Shown: positions 27,317 through 34,887 of the stretch, in pieces | Position numbering within the stretch: position 1 is the stretch's first letter | Layout: each line of letters opens with the position of its first letter | NCBI GenBank assembly: GCA_944390205.1 | Contig: CALXPF010000005.1 | Location: 1-34,887 of the forward strand | DNA: 34,887 bases | DNA from: an uncultured Alphaproteobacteria bacterium | GTDB taxonomy: Bacteria; Pseudomonadota; Alphaproteobacteria; CAAHEQ01; UBA3637 | Direction: 5' to 3' | Notes under the pieces: model-generated | What the model was told of the DNA's origin: nothing | What the model saw: the letters and a program-made list of their open reading frames with translations, nothing else | The model's database searches: none | Translations under genes and position numbers: made by a program

Positions 27317-29761
27317 CTAGGCTCTCTCTAAATATGCTTGAACAAGCGCATCCGTGTCATTCAACTGTTTAGAAAGCTGTTCTGCCAACAAAACATTTTT
27401 ATTTCCGGATGAATAAACTTTTAAATACGGTCCTAAACCACTCAAATCAACATCCAAAATAACAGATTCATGAATGGCGGGTCGAGAAACCAAAATAGCA
27501 TACTTTCTGTCTGCAAATTCTTTTCCCATAATAAAATTCATTTCTCGAGGCGTCAAATTCCATGTGGCATAATCCGATGGATTGGCTTGCGGATTACGGA
27601 AGAAAATAACGGTTTGACATTGACCGCGGATCACATCCCCCAACCCATTGTCATCCAAAAAGCGAGGCTGTTGGAAAGCGCACAGGAAGGCCTGTCGTTT
27701 CTTTCGGCCCTCTCGCAAACCGACAATAAAGCTTTCTTTAAACATGGGGTGTTCCAACATCGGTGCGGTTTCATCAATCATAATTAAAGAAGGAGTTCCC
27801 ATAGCAGTTGCCAATGTGTGAATTCTATGCATAACATAACTGATAACCGCCGGAGCCAAAACGCTATCTTGGAAAATAGTCGTGAAATCAAAAGCCATAT
27901 ATCGACTGGACAAATCCAAATTATCCGTTACGGAGTTAAAAATACGCCCATACTGATCATCATTCACCCAACGGAATAATTCTCTACGCATAAATCCGTT
28001 CGGAGCAAAACAACTCTTATACAGGTTCTTAAGAAGCCGTTCACTGGGATCCAAATATTCAAATGCGGTTGTGACGGCACGGGCGATTTCTTGTTCGGAA
28101 ACGGCATCCGTTCCCCCCGTAATATCTCGCACCCATGTTCTTAAAAAGGCTCTGTTATCAGAGGTATCCGGAACGGCAAACGGATTTAAAGAAACCGATT
28201 CGGCTCCTCCGTCAAATCGAACATACGGGGCGTTTTGCATTAACGCAAACACCTTTGCACCATTATTACGATCAAAGAAATAAGTATGTAAATCCGGAAT
28301 TCTCATGGACTGTCCGGCCATAAACGAGAAAAATGTCGTCTTACCTTGACCGGTCGGTCCGATTAAAGCGGTATGAGCAACGGCATACGGCTCTTCCGAA
28401 ACGTGAAATTGAAAGGCGTACGCCGTTCCGGTAATTGTTCGGAAATAAGAAAGAGGAACATTGCCCCAATCAGATTTCTGACGTCCCTCCGCCGTTTTGT
28501 CAATACAAATACCGCAAGCAACCACTCGAGACAGATACATAAATGTTCTCGGATAAACTTCATATGTCGGGAATTGAGAAAAGAAAACAGCCTGTGCCGC
28601 CCAACCGTCTCGCACCGGCGTCACATTATGCAACCGACAAATTTTTTCAACCTCTTCTTGCCCAAATTGAAGCTCTTCTTTAGAATCGCCGAAAATAAAG
28701 ACAGACATGGCATATTCATTCAGAGTCTGCCCATCGGCATCCGACTGATCCATCCACTCCAAGGCCGTGTTATACTGTGCCTGAACATTCTGAGAAAATG
28801 TGGTTAAATAAGCCATACGCCTTTGTTGAATAAGCAAGAAATTTGCTTTAACATGAGGGATTGACTTAATGTTATGAATGACATTTAATTCACAGTCAAT
28901 ACTGATAATATCGGCGACCATCTGTTCATCCATAAAATCCCCCGGTTTTCGAATCCCTATACAGATAGCCAATTTTTCACGATCACCCGAAAAGAACTTG
29001 ATAATCCCCTCATCCTTTGTAAAATGGATATAATCACCCGTCAGTAATGCATTTAAATAATCCCCTTGCTCCCCGTTAATAAGGGGTTTTGGATTTGATA
29101 AGGGGCTAACTAACTGAGCAAAAACCCAAAACGGACTTTTATCTTGATGTTTATAAGGAGTTTTTTCCGAAATAAGAACCGGTTCATACATATCTAAAAT
29201 AGATGTCAACGCATTAGAGGCTTGTTGAAGATCTTTCATAGCGGTTTTTCTATCATTAACGGACAGAATAATGTAATGCTTATTTCTGAAAATACGATGT
29301 AAACTTTCAATCCATCGGGTCGAAATGGCCTGTAATAGTTTACTGTCTTTATAAAGCTTTTCCTCATGCAACGGAACTTTTTCACGAATGGTAATCACAC
29401 GAGAAACAATCTCAAGCTCCGCCATGGAATCAATCCATTGTTTGCGAGCATCAGCCAGAGCGGCACGTTCTTCCGGTAAAAGTAAGGTTGTGTCGGCACC
29501 TTTCACCTCAAAAACACGCGCCAAAGAATTATTGCGCAAATGAATGGTTGCGCCGTCTTCATCCAATCGGCTAAAGGGTAAAAAGTCAGAAACTCTTGTT
29601 TCACGAGGCTTGGGGAGAATAATATCCCCCAACTTTGTCACAAAAACAGACATAATCAACATAGCGGCAAGCACACCGATAACAGCCACTATCGTTGAAA
29701 ATGAGCTGGCACTTTGCAACAACATATCCATAACACCCATATCAACCGCTATTTCATTCAT
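27317..29761 (-). CDS. virB4: Type IV secretion ATPase, VirB4 family
   Basis: An 814-residue VirB4-type ATPase that powers substrate transfer and pilus assembly at the inner membrane. Walker A is GPTGQGKT at about 468–475 and Walker B is LIMIDE at about 659–664. The C-terminal GLREGRKKRQAFLCAFQQP and IFFRNPQA segments are typical. An N-terminal membrane segment at about 22–44 (STIVAVIGVLAAMLIMSVFV) precedes the CagE/TrbE-type domain; this extra helix is not universal in VirB4. It follows virB3 with a 62-base gap; AAGGAT lies upstream of the ATG. No other secretion genes are in the window. Confidence 0.93.
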   Translation of the reverse strand: MNEIAVDMGVMDMLLQSASSFSTIVAVIGVLAAMLIMSVFVTKLGDIILPKPRETRVSDFLPFSRLDEDGATIHLRNNSLARVFEVKGADTTLLLPEERAALADARKQWIDSMAELEIVSRVITIREKVPLHEEKLYKDSKLLQAISTRWIESLHRIFRNKHYIILSVNDRKTAMKDLQQASNALTSILDMYEPVLISEKTPYKHQDKSPFWVFAQLVSPLSNPKPLINGEQGDYLNALLTGDYIHFTKDEGIIKFFSGDREKLAICIGIRKPGDFMDEQMVADIISIDCELNVIHNIKSIPHVKANFLLIQQRRMAYLTTFSQNVQAQYNTALEWMDQSDADGQTLNEYAMSVFIFGDSKEELQFGQEEVEKICRLHNVTPVRDGWAAQAVFFSQFPTYEVYPRTFMYLSRVVACGICIDKTAEGRQKSDWGNVPLSYFRTITGTAYAFQFHVSEEPYAVAHTALIGPTGQGKTTFFSFMAGQSMRIPDLHTYFFDRNNGAKVFALMQNAPYVRFDGGAESVSLNPFAVPDTSDNRAFLRTWVRDITGGTDAVSEQEIARAVTTAFEYLDPSERLLKNLYKSCFAPNGFMRRELFRWVNDDQYGRIFNSVTDNLDLSSRYMAFDFTTIFQDSVLAPAVISYVMHRIHTLATAMGTPSLIMIDETAPMLEHPMFKESFIVGLREGRKKRQAFLCAFQQPRFLDDNGLGDVIRGQCQTVIFFRNPQANPSDYATWNLTPREMNFIMGKEFADRKYAILVSRPAIHESVILDVDLSGLGPYLKVYSSGNKNVLLAEQLSKQLNDTDALVQAYLERA

Positions 29762-29823
29762 TCTCGTATCCTTACCTGATTAAATAATTTTTTAACGTTA
29801 AAAAATAAGACACTTTTTTCTCC

Positions 29824-30111
29824 TTAAGGGGCTAACTTATTTCCCCGAGACGGATAAACATTTTTGGAGGGCGTAGACAACGGACCTGCCGCCTTCATCA
29901 TATTCGACAAATGTGGTTCCCGAACACTGTAAATGATAATAATGACATGAACAATCAAAATCGTTCCGATAAAAAAAATCGGGTTTTGACCGGCAGCAAT
30001 CCACATAAACATAATAGGTGCCTGTACGGCAAAATTGGCAACCGCCGGTATCATGGGCGCCCAAAAAACACGTGGAGGCATGGCAACGGCTTTTAAAATA
30101 GGTTCACGCAT
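29824..30111 (-). CDS. virB3: Type IV secretion inner-membrane protein, VirB3 family
   Basis: A 95-residue protein from ATG 30111, which has GAGGAAGAG directly upstream. A longer frame starting near 30291 would add a Lys/Phe/Ile-rich tail of 60 residues with no ribosome site and is rejected. Two membrane segments (ANFAVQAPIMFMWIAAG and FFIGTILIVHVIIIIYSV) and the short VRxPxL-like ending (VREPHLSNMM) match VirB3. In known systems VirB3 works with VirB4 next to it, as here. Confidence 0.82.
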   Translation of the reverse strand: MREPILKAVAMPPRVFWAPMIPAVANFAVQAPIMFMWIAAGQNPIFFIGTILIVHVIIIIYSVREPHLSNMMKAAGPLSTPSKNVYPSRGNKLAP

Positions 30112-30308
30112 TCTCTTCCTCTTTATTCTGCTTTCATATGTTTTTTTTATCATAATCCAAATGAAAATAAAATAACAGAAAAAAATGATTTTCCTTGACT
30201 TTTTTTTGAAAAAAAGGCATTTTGAGACCCGTACCAGTAAAAAGATAAACATCGATAAATCACATAATCTCATCCGATGTTTGAAATACAAACTGAAAGA
30301 GTAAAATC

Positions 30309-30596
30309 ATGAGTTTTAATGAAACAACCATTCAAAACATATCTAAACTGGCCCGTCTTCGTTTACCGGAAGATCAGCAACAAAAATTTATGACTGATAT
30401 CGCCGGTATTTTAGATTGGGTCGAACAATTAAAAGAAGTGGATATTGAGCATGTTGAACCTCTTGTATCCGTTTCAACAAGACAAAAGGCGGAACGAAAA
30501 GATGAAGTCAGCGTTGGCAATTTACAAACAGAGCTTATGGAATGCGCCCCTGATTCCGTACAAGGGTTTTATGTCGTTCCTAAAATGGTGGAGTAA
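30309..30596 (+). CDS. gatC: Asp/Glu-tRNA amidotransferase subunit C
   Basis: A 95-residue GatC, the small stabilising subunit of the GatCAB complex. ISKLARLRLPEDQQQKF, ILDWVEQLKEVDIEHVEPLV and FYVVPKMVE are standard. It is divergent from virB3 and begins the gatC–gatA–gatB operon; the next gene follows after three bases. I could not fix a convincing promoter in the gap. Confidence 0.95.
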   Translation: MSFNETTIQNISKLARLRLPEDQQQKFMTDIAGILDWVEQLKEVDIEHVEPLVSVSTRQKAERKDEVSVGNLQTELMECAPDSVQGFYVVPKMVE

Positions 30597-30599
30597 AAG

Positions 30600-32081
30600 A
30601 TGACCGAATTAACAGATTTATATATTTCCGAGGCGCTGGATTTATTGGAGAAAAAAGAGATTTCCTCAGAAGAATTAACAAAAGCGCATTTGAAAGAAAT
30701 GGAAAAAGCTCGTTTTTTAAACGCTTATATTACGGAGACGCCGGAATTGGCATTGGAACAAGCCCGCTTATCTGATCAACGCAGATCTGCCGGCATTCAA
30801 CCCAAACCTTTAGAGGGAATTCCGATTGCCAATAAAGATCTCTACTGCACAAAGGGTATTCGAACAACCGCAGCTTCTAAAATTCTTTCTAACTTTATCC
30901 CTCCCTATGAATCAACCGTCACACAGAAATTAAAAGATGCCGGAACGATTATGCTCGGAAAGGTCAATACCGATCAATTTGCAATGGGCGGATCAACCAT
31001 GACAAGTTATTTTGGTGTCACCAAAAATCCGTGGACAGATGAGAACGGCGAATATAATCTGGTCCCCGGCGGTTCGTCCGGCGGTTCGGCGGCAGCCGTT
31101 TCCGCGGGGCTTTGCATGGGGGCTACCGGTTCGGATACCGGCGGATCCATTCGACAACCGGCATCATTTTGCGGTATAACGGGAATTAAACCGACTTATG
31201 GTCGTTGTTCTCGGTATGGAATTGTGGCATTTGCCTCTTCTTTGGATCAGGCAGGACCAATGGCTCGTTCCGTCAAAGATTGCGCTCTTTTATTACGGGA
31301 AATAGCCGGATTTGATGTCCATGATTCAACGGTTTCGGACTTACCCGTTCCGGATTACACAAAAGCATTGACAGGAGATATTCGAGGGAAAAAAATCGGA
31401 ATTCCGAAAGAATATCGTCCGGATGGTCTGAATGCGGAAGTCGCCCGAATTTGGGATAAAGGAATACAATTTTTAAAAGAAGCCGGCGCCGAAGTGGTTG
31501 ACGTGTCTTTACCACATACAAAATATGCTTTACCGGTTTATTACATTATCGCTTGTGCCGAAGCCTCCTCTAATTTATCTCGATATGACGGGGTCAGATA
31601 CACGACAAGAGTGGACGGAAAAACACTGGACGAAATGTATGAAAATACGAGAACAGACGGTTTTGGTGCCGAAGTGGTTCGCCGAATTTTATTAGGAACA
31701 TTCGTACTTTCCGCCGGATTTTATGATGCTTATTACATTCGGGCTCAACGGGTTCGTCGTTTAATTTATGAAGATTTTCAAAATGTGTTTAAAACCGTGG
31801 ATGCATTACTTGTTCCGGCGGCTCCGACACCGGCGCTCTCTTACGAAGCGATGAAAAACATGAGTCCTGTCGATACATATCTGGGGGATGTTTTTACAAC
31901 GCCCAGTTCATTAGCCGGCGTTCCGGCGCTTTCATTGCCGATAGGATTATCCAATAACGGTCTGCCGATCGGATTACAAGTTATTGGAAATCATTTTGAT
32001 GAAAATACGGTCTTCCAAATTGCCGATGTTTTAGAAAAACAAGCCGGCTTTGAAAAACGGCCCCATCGGGTGAAAGGATAA
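30600..32081 (+). CDS. gatA: Asp/Glu-tRNA amidotransferase subunit A
   Basis: A 493-residue amidase-signature subunit that releases ammonia from glutamine or asparagine for conversion of misacylated tRNA. The catalytic Ser–cisSer–Lys set is visible: Lys in [11 protein letters not shown], Ser in [12 protein letters not shown], and the Gly/Ser-rich [15 protein letters not shown]. Length is normal. It sits in order C–A–B, with gatB starting five bases after its stop. The gatCAB set supplies Gln-tRNA, and possibly Asn-tRNA, by the indirect route; which one cannot be told here. Confidence 0.97.
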   Translation: MTELTDLYISEALDLLEKKEISSEELTKAHLKEMEKARFLNAYITETPELALEQARLSDQRRSAGIQPKPLEGIPIANKDLYCTKGIRTTAASKILSNFIPPYESTVTQKLKDAGTIMLGKVNTDQFAMGGSTMTSYFGVTKNPWTDENGEYNLVPGGSSGGSAAAVSAGLCMGATGSDTGGSIRQPASFCGITGIKPTYGRCSRYGIVAFASSLDQAGPMARSVKDCALLLREIAGFDVHDSTVSDLPVPDYTKALTGDIRGKKIGIPKEYRPDGLNAEVARIWDKGIQFLKEAGAEVVDVSLPHTKYALPVYYIIACAEASSNLSRYDGVRYTTRVDGKTLDEMYENTRTDGFGAEVVRRILLGTFVLSAGFYDAYYIRAQRVRRLIYEDFQNVFKTVDALLVPAAPTPALSYEAMKNMSPVDTYLGDVFTTPSSLAGVPALSLPIGLSNNGLPIGLQVIGNHFDENTVFQIADVLEKQAGFEKRPHRVKG

Positions 32082-32085
32082 ACAG

Positions 32086-33543
32086 ATGTACACAATTAAA
32101 GGAAAGACAACAGAATGGGAATTGGTTATCGGATTAGAAGTACACTGTCAAATTATTTCTAAATCCAAGGTGTTCTCCGGAGCCTCAACAGCTTTCGGAG
32201 CGGAACAAAACACACATGTGTCATTTATTGATGCTGCTTTTCCGGGAATGTTACCCGTTGTCAATGAAAAGTGCATTGAGCAGTGCGTTAAAACAGGTAT
32301 GGGCTTAAATGCCGTGATTAACAAATATTCCCGATTTGATCGCAAAAATTATTTTTATGCCGATTTACCTCAAGGCTATCAGATCAGTCAATTGTATCAT
32401 CCGATTGTCGGCGAAGGTTTTATTGAGGTGACAACTTCGGAAGGAACCCGAAAAATCGGTGTGGAACGCCTGCATTTGGAACAAGATGCCGGAAAATCCA
32501 TTCACGATATGAGTCCGACAAAATCATTTATCGACCTCAACAGATGCGGGGTCGGATTGATGGAAATCGTTTCAAAACCGGACATGCATTCTCCGGAAGA
32601 AGCCGGTGAATATTTGCGTCAATTAAGAGCGATAGTTCGAGCTCTCGGGACCTGTGACGGGAACATGGATGAAGGCTCTATGCGGTGTGATGCCAACATT
32701 TCCGTTCGTCCGGTCGGTTCAACGGAATTAAGACAACGGGTTGAAGTTAAAAACGTCAATTCCGTTCGGTTTGTCATGGAAGCAATTGAAATTGAAGCCC
32801 ATCGCCAAGTGGAGCTCTATGAAGCCGGTCAAACATTCTCTCAAGAAACCCGTCTCTTTGATTCCGTTAATAAAGAGACAAGACCCATGAGATCCAAAGA
32901 AAATGCCAACGACTATCGGTATTTTCCGGATCCCGATTTGCTACCGGTTATCTTGACGGATGAATATATTGAAAATATTCGCCGTAATTTACCTGAATTA
33001 CCGGAAGCCAAAAAGAAAAGATATGTTTCCGAATTGGGATTAACACCGTATGATGCCGGTGTTTTAACGGCAGATACGGAGACTTCCGCTTATTTTGAGA
33101 CAGCTATTAAAGGGCAAGATCCCAAGAAAGTCGCTAATTGGATTATGGGAGATTTATTCGCCTTTTTAAATAAGACGAACATTCATATTTCGGAAAGTCC
33201 GATTAAAGCGAACCAATTAGGGGCTTTGGTTGAATTAATTACCAACGGAACCATCTCGGGAAAGATTGCAAAAGAAGTCTTTGAAATTATGACACAAACA
33301 GGGAAAGATCCGGCGGTTATTGTGGATGAGAAGGGGTTAAAACAAGTTTCCGATACGGGAGCCATTGACGCTCTTATCCATGATATTTTGGCTGCAAATG
33401 CGGATAAAGTTGCCGAGATTAAAGCCGGAAAAGATAAATTAAAAGGCTGGTTTGTCGGTCAAATCATGAAAGCCTCTCAAGGAAAAGTGAATCCGGCACT
33501 TGCCAATCAACTTTTAGAGAAACAATTGGATTCTTGGTCATAA
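32086..33543 (+). CDS. gatB: Asp/Glu-tRNA amidotransferase subunit B
   Basis: A 485-residue GatB, the kinase/amidotransferase subunit that activates the aminoacyl carboxyl with ATP and receives ammonia from GatA. Visible motifs: [47 protein letters not shown], and [20 protein letters not shown]. The C-terminal YqeY-like tail reads [20 protein letters not shown]. It is the last gene of the operon, followed by a strong terminator. Confidence 0.97.
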   Translation: MYTIKGKTTEWELVIGLEVHCQIISKSKVFSGASTAFGAEQNTHVSFIDAAFPGMLPVVNEKCIEQCVKTGMGLNAVINKYSRFDRKNYFYADLPQGYQISQLYHPIVGEGFIEVTTSEGTRKIGVERLHLEQDAGKSIHDMSPTKSFIDLNRCGVGLMEIVSKPDMHSPEEAGEYLRQLRAIVRALGTCDGNMDEGSMRCDANISVRPVGSTELRQRVEVKNVNSVRFVMEAIEIEAHRQVELYEAGQTFSQETRLFDSVNKETRPMRSKENANDYRYFPDPDLLPVILTDEYIENIRRNLPELPEAKKKRYVSELGLTPYDAGVLTADTETSAYFETAIKGQDPKKVANWIMGDLFAFLNKTNIHISESPIKANQLGALVELITNGTISGKIAKEVFEIMTQTGKDPAVIVDEKGLKQVSDTGAIDALIHDILAANADKVAEIKAGKDKLKGWFVGQIMKASQGKVNPALANQLLEKQLDSWS

Positions 33544-33584
33544 AAAAGGATGATTGAAAAATAAACTTTTCAAGACGTTGAATA

Positions 33585-33622
33585 AAAAAATCCTCTCTGA
33601 TTAAAACCAGAGAGGATTTTTT
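33585..33622 (+). terminator. Terminator of gatCAB
   Basis: A long perfect stem: AAAAAATCCTCTCTG (33585–33599) pairs with CAGAGAGGATTTTTT (33608–33622) around an 8-base loop. Confidence 0.95.
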
Positions 33623-33734
33623 CAATTCTTGTCATTAAAATATAAACCTGTCAAAAATAGGAAACACACTAAAATCAACCAAGTTTACAAAAACAAAAGA
33701 CAAATCTTATAAAAATTTATAAATACCCGCTATA

Positions 33735-33773
33735 AATGGTTCTGTTAATCTTATAAAGACCAATAGAACCATT
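33735..33773 (-). terminator. Long hairpin just after the stop of the last minus-strand gene
   Basis: AATGGTTCT (33735–33743) pairs with AGAACCATT (33765–33773). Inside, TTAATCTT pairs with AAGACCAA with two G·U pairs, so almost the whole 39 bases form one stem. It begins five bases after the TAA at 33779–33781. No U run follows, so a stabilising 3' hairpin is equally likely. Confidence 0.5.
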
Positions 33774-33778
33774 CAAAA

Positions 33779-34887
33779 TTATTTGCAAATAGCTGCATTG
33801 TCCAGATCATCAAATAGAGAAAAATGGAAGAAAGATGGTGTTTGATTGATAGGATAACTTAAGAGAATACCTTCATGTGAACTACGCTTATCTCTTAAAA
33901 AAGACCAACCGATGCTTCCTTGAGCGGAGGGGTCTATAAAATCAGAGTCGTCGGAAACATCGGAAACATCAGAAACATCAGAAATGTCAGAATAGTCGTC
34001 AAAATCGGCACATTTACTCTCAAATGTATGTTTGTTCGCATCATATACGATCCCGATAAGTTTCCCTGATGGACAAAAATCTGATAAAGAGGGCATTTCC
34101 ATCCCCAAGGCTTTACAAAAATTTTCAGCCCCAAACCAATTGATATCAGGAGAAGATTTAACATACTCAACATTATTGCGGATGGCCCGAGATGAAATAG
34201 TAGCTTTTTGGCAAGAACCGACCAAATTTATTTTTGAATAACCCTTTAAATTACAAAAATAATCTCCTGTTTCGGATCCATTATTACAATCAGCATTGGT
34301 GCGACATTCCATACATTTCCCAATAGTTGCATTACAAAATGGCTTATCTGCAGAGCAATCTTCGTCGGTCTGACAACCATTTATTGGAAGACACTGAGGG
34401 TTGTATATTGGATTATCACAGAAATATCCCTCATTACAACATGAGTTTCCACATGCGATTCGTGGGCTTGGACAATATATACAATATGGTGCATAATAAG
34501 AGGTGCCCTCTTGGGCATTTGGACATTTTCGACAAGTATCTGAGACATCAGAATTAAATGTATCTGAAATCGGATTATCTTCCGTCGGGCAGGGGGCACA
34601 CGTTCCATTTTGATCGATCATAAACGTTCCTATCGGACAACTATCCTCAACACATTCGCCCGTGTTAAGGTCTCGATACTCGTTTTCTCCGGGGCACGGT
34701 TCATCCATGGGATCCGTTAAGGGCGGCTCTTCCGAACTGGTGGATCCACCGAAACCACATGCGTCTCCCTCACAGGGGGTGAGCGTTTTATAAAACTCAA
34801 ATGCCATTGTGTTTTCTGCTTGATTACAGGCATCATCCACGGAGACTGTTCCATCGATGATATCTTCCGTCTCATTCACGAACGAAT
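33779..34887 (-). CDS. Cys-rich secreted-type protein, 5' end beyond the window
   Basis: At least 366 residues, open to the right edge, so the N-terminus is missing; a GTG at 34879 is unlikely to be the start. The visible part has Cys-rich motifs (ECVEDSCPIGTF, NGTCAPCP, CGNSCCNEGYFCDN, CQTDEDCSADKPFCN, CMECRTNADCNNGS). The C-terminal domain begins INWFGAENFCKALGMEMPSL and ends DNAAICK, spacing that loosely recalls lectin-like folds, though this is weak. A stretch of Asp-Ser/Val repeats (SDVSDVSDVSDDSD) interrupts it. It resembles the prepilin-like protein in style and may share a pilin-type N-terminus, which cannot be seen. Family unknown. Confidence 0.7.
   Translation of the reverse strand, partial: SFVNETEDIIDGTVSVDDACNQAENTMAFEFYKTLTPCEGDACGFGGSTSSEEPPLTDPMDEPCPGENEYRDLNTGECVEDSCPIGTFMIDQNGTCAPCPTEDNPISDTFNSDVSDTCRKCPNAQEGTSYYAPYCIYCPSPRIACGNSCCNEGYFCDNPIYNPQCLPINGCQTDEDCSADKPFCNATIGKCMECRTNADCNNGSETGDYFCNLKGYSKINLVGSCQKATISSRAIRNNVEYVKSSPDINWFGAENFCKALGMEMPSLSDFCPSGKLIGIVYDANKHTFESKCADFDDYSDISDVSDVSDVSDDSDFIDPSAQGSIGWSFLRDKRSSHEGILLSYPINQTPSFFHFSLFDDLDNAAICK
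33949..33993 (-). repeat. 9-bp coding microsatellite (Val-Ser-Asp)
   Basis: Repeats of the type GAAACATC(G/A) in tandem encode SDVSDVSDVSD. The unit is a multiple of three, so length can vary in frame. Confidence 0.7.

Noticed and set aside
30112-30291. 60-residue N-terminal extension of VirB3
   Set aside because: AT-rich, Lys/Phe/Ile-rich, no ribosome site; the internal ATG at 30111 has GAGGAAGAG and gives normal VirB3 length.
33779-34200. Lectin-like C-terminus as a target of a diversity-generating retroelement
   Set aside because: No reverse transcriptase or template repeat is in the window, and the C-terminus shows no adenine-biased variable segment I can identify.

Overview
The window is a chromosomal segment of a low-GC Gram-negative bacterium, most likely an alphaproteobacterium. 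The evidence is the block tRNA-Trp–secE–nusG–rplKAJL–rpoBC, a kdsB gene (LPS Kdo activation), gatCAB, and the alphaproteobacterial look of RpoB, RpoC and L10. The host-associated or gut-type assignment is an inference from memory: it rests on the prepilin-like Cys-rich proteins with a GRSMVEMLG motif and on the repeat-rich secreted proteins. No database search was possible.

Left part (1–10.2 kb). The 3' end of a Lys/Glu-rich tandem-repeat protein comes first. A nitronate monooxygenase-like gene (minus strand) is then divergent from a fused HATPase–receiver–SpoIIE phosphatase gene, which overlaps rsmE. A secreted Cys-containing protein of unknown family, an M16 zinc peptidase and rnhB follow. 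Next is a Thr/Ser-rich secreted repeat protein behind a perfect TTGACA-17-TATAAT promoter. About 1.1 kb without an intact gene follows; part of it reads like a decayed minus-strand gene.

Central part (10.2–22.2 kb, all minus strand). This is the transcription/translation supercluster, read from a tRNA-Trp promoter near 22.17 kb down to a strong terminator after rpoC. Hairpins lie in the nusG–rplK, rplA–rplJ (L10-leader-like), rplL–rpoB and rpoB–rpoC spacers. The str genes (rpsL, rpsG, fusA) do not follow rpoC.

Right part (22.4–34.9 kb). A prepilin-like protein with a long Cys-rich repeat array comes first. A minus-strand group ppa–HAD hydrolase–HIT–kdsB follows, then an isolated virB3–virB4 pair of a type IV secretion system (minus), then gatC–gatA–gatB (plus). 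The window ends inside another Cys-rich secreted-type protein.

The most unusual material is the set of rapidly evolving, repeat-built surface or secreted proteins at 1–434, 8296–9102, 22536–24476 and 33779–34887, placed between housekeeping operons. Also notable are the three-domain switch protein with an inverted repeat covering both divergent -35 regions, and the stem-loops in the rpo/ribosomal operon. I did not find a clear new defence or mobile system.
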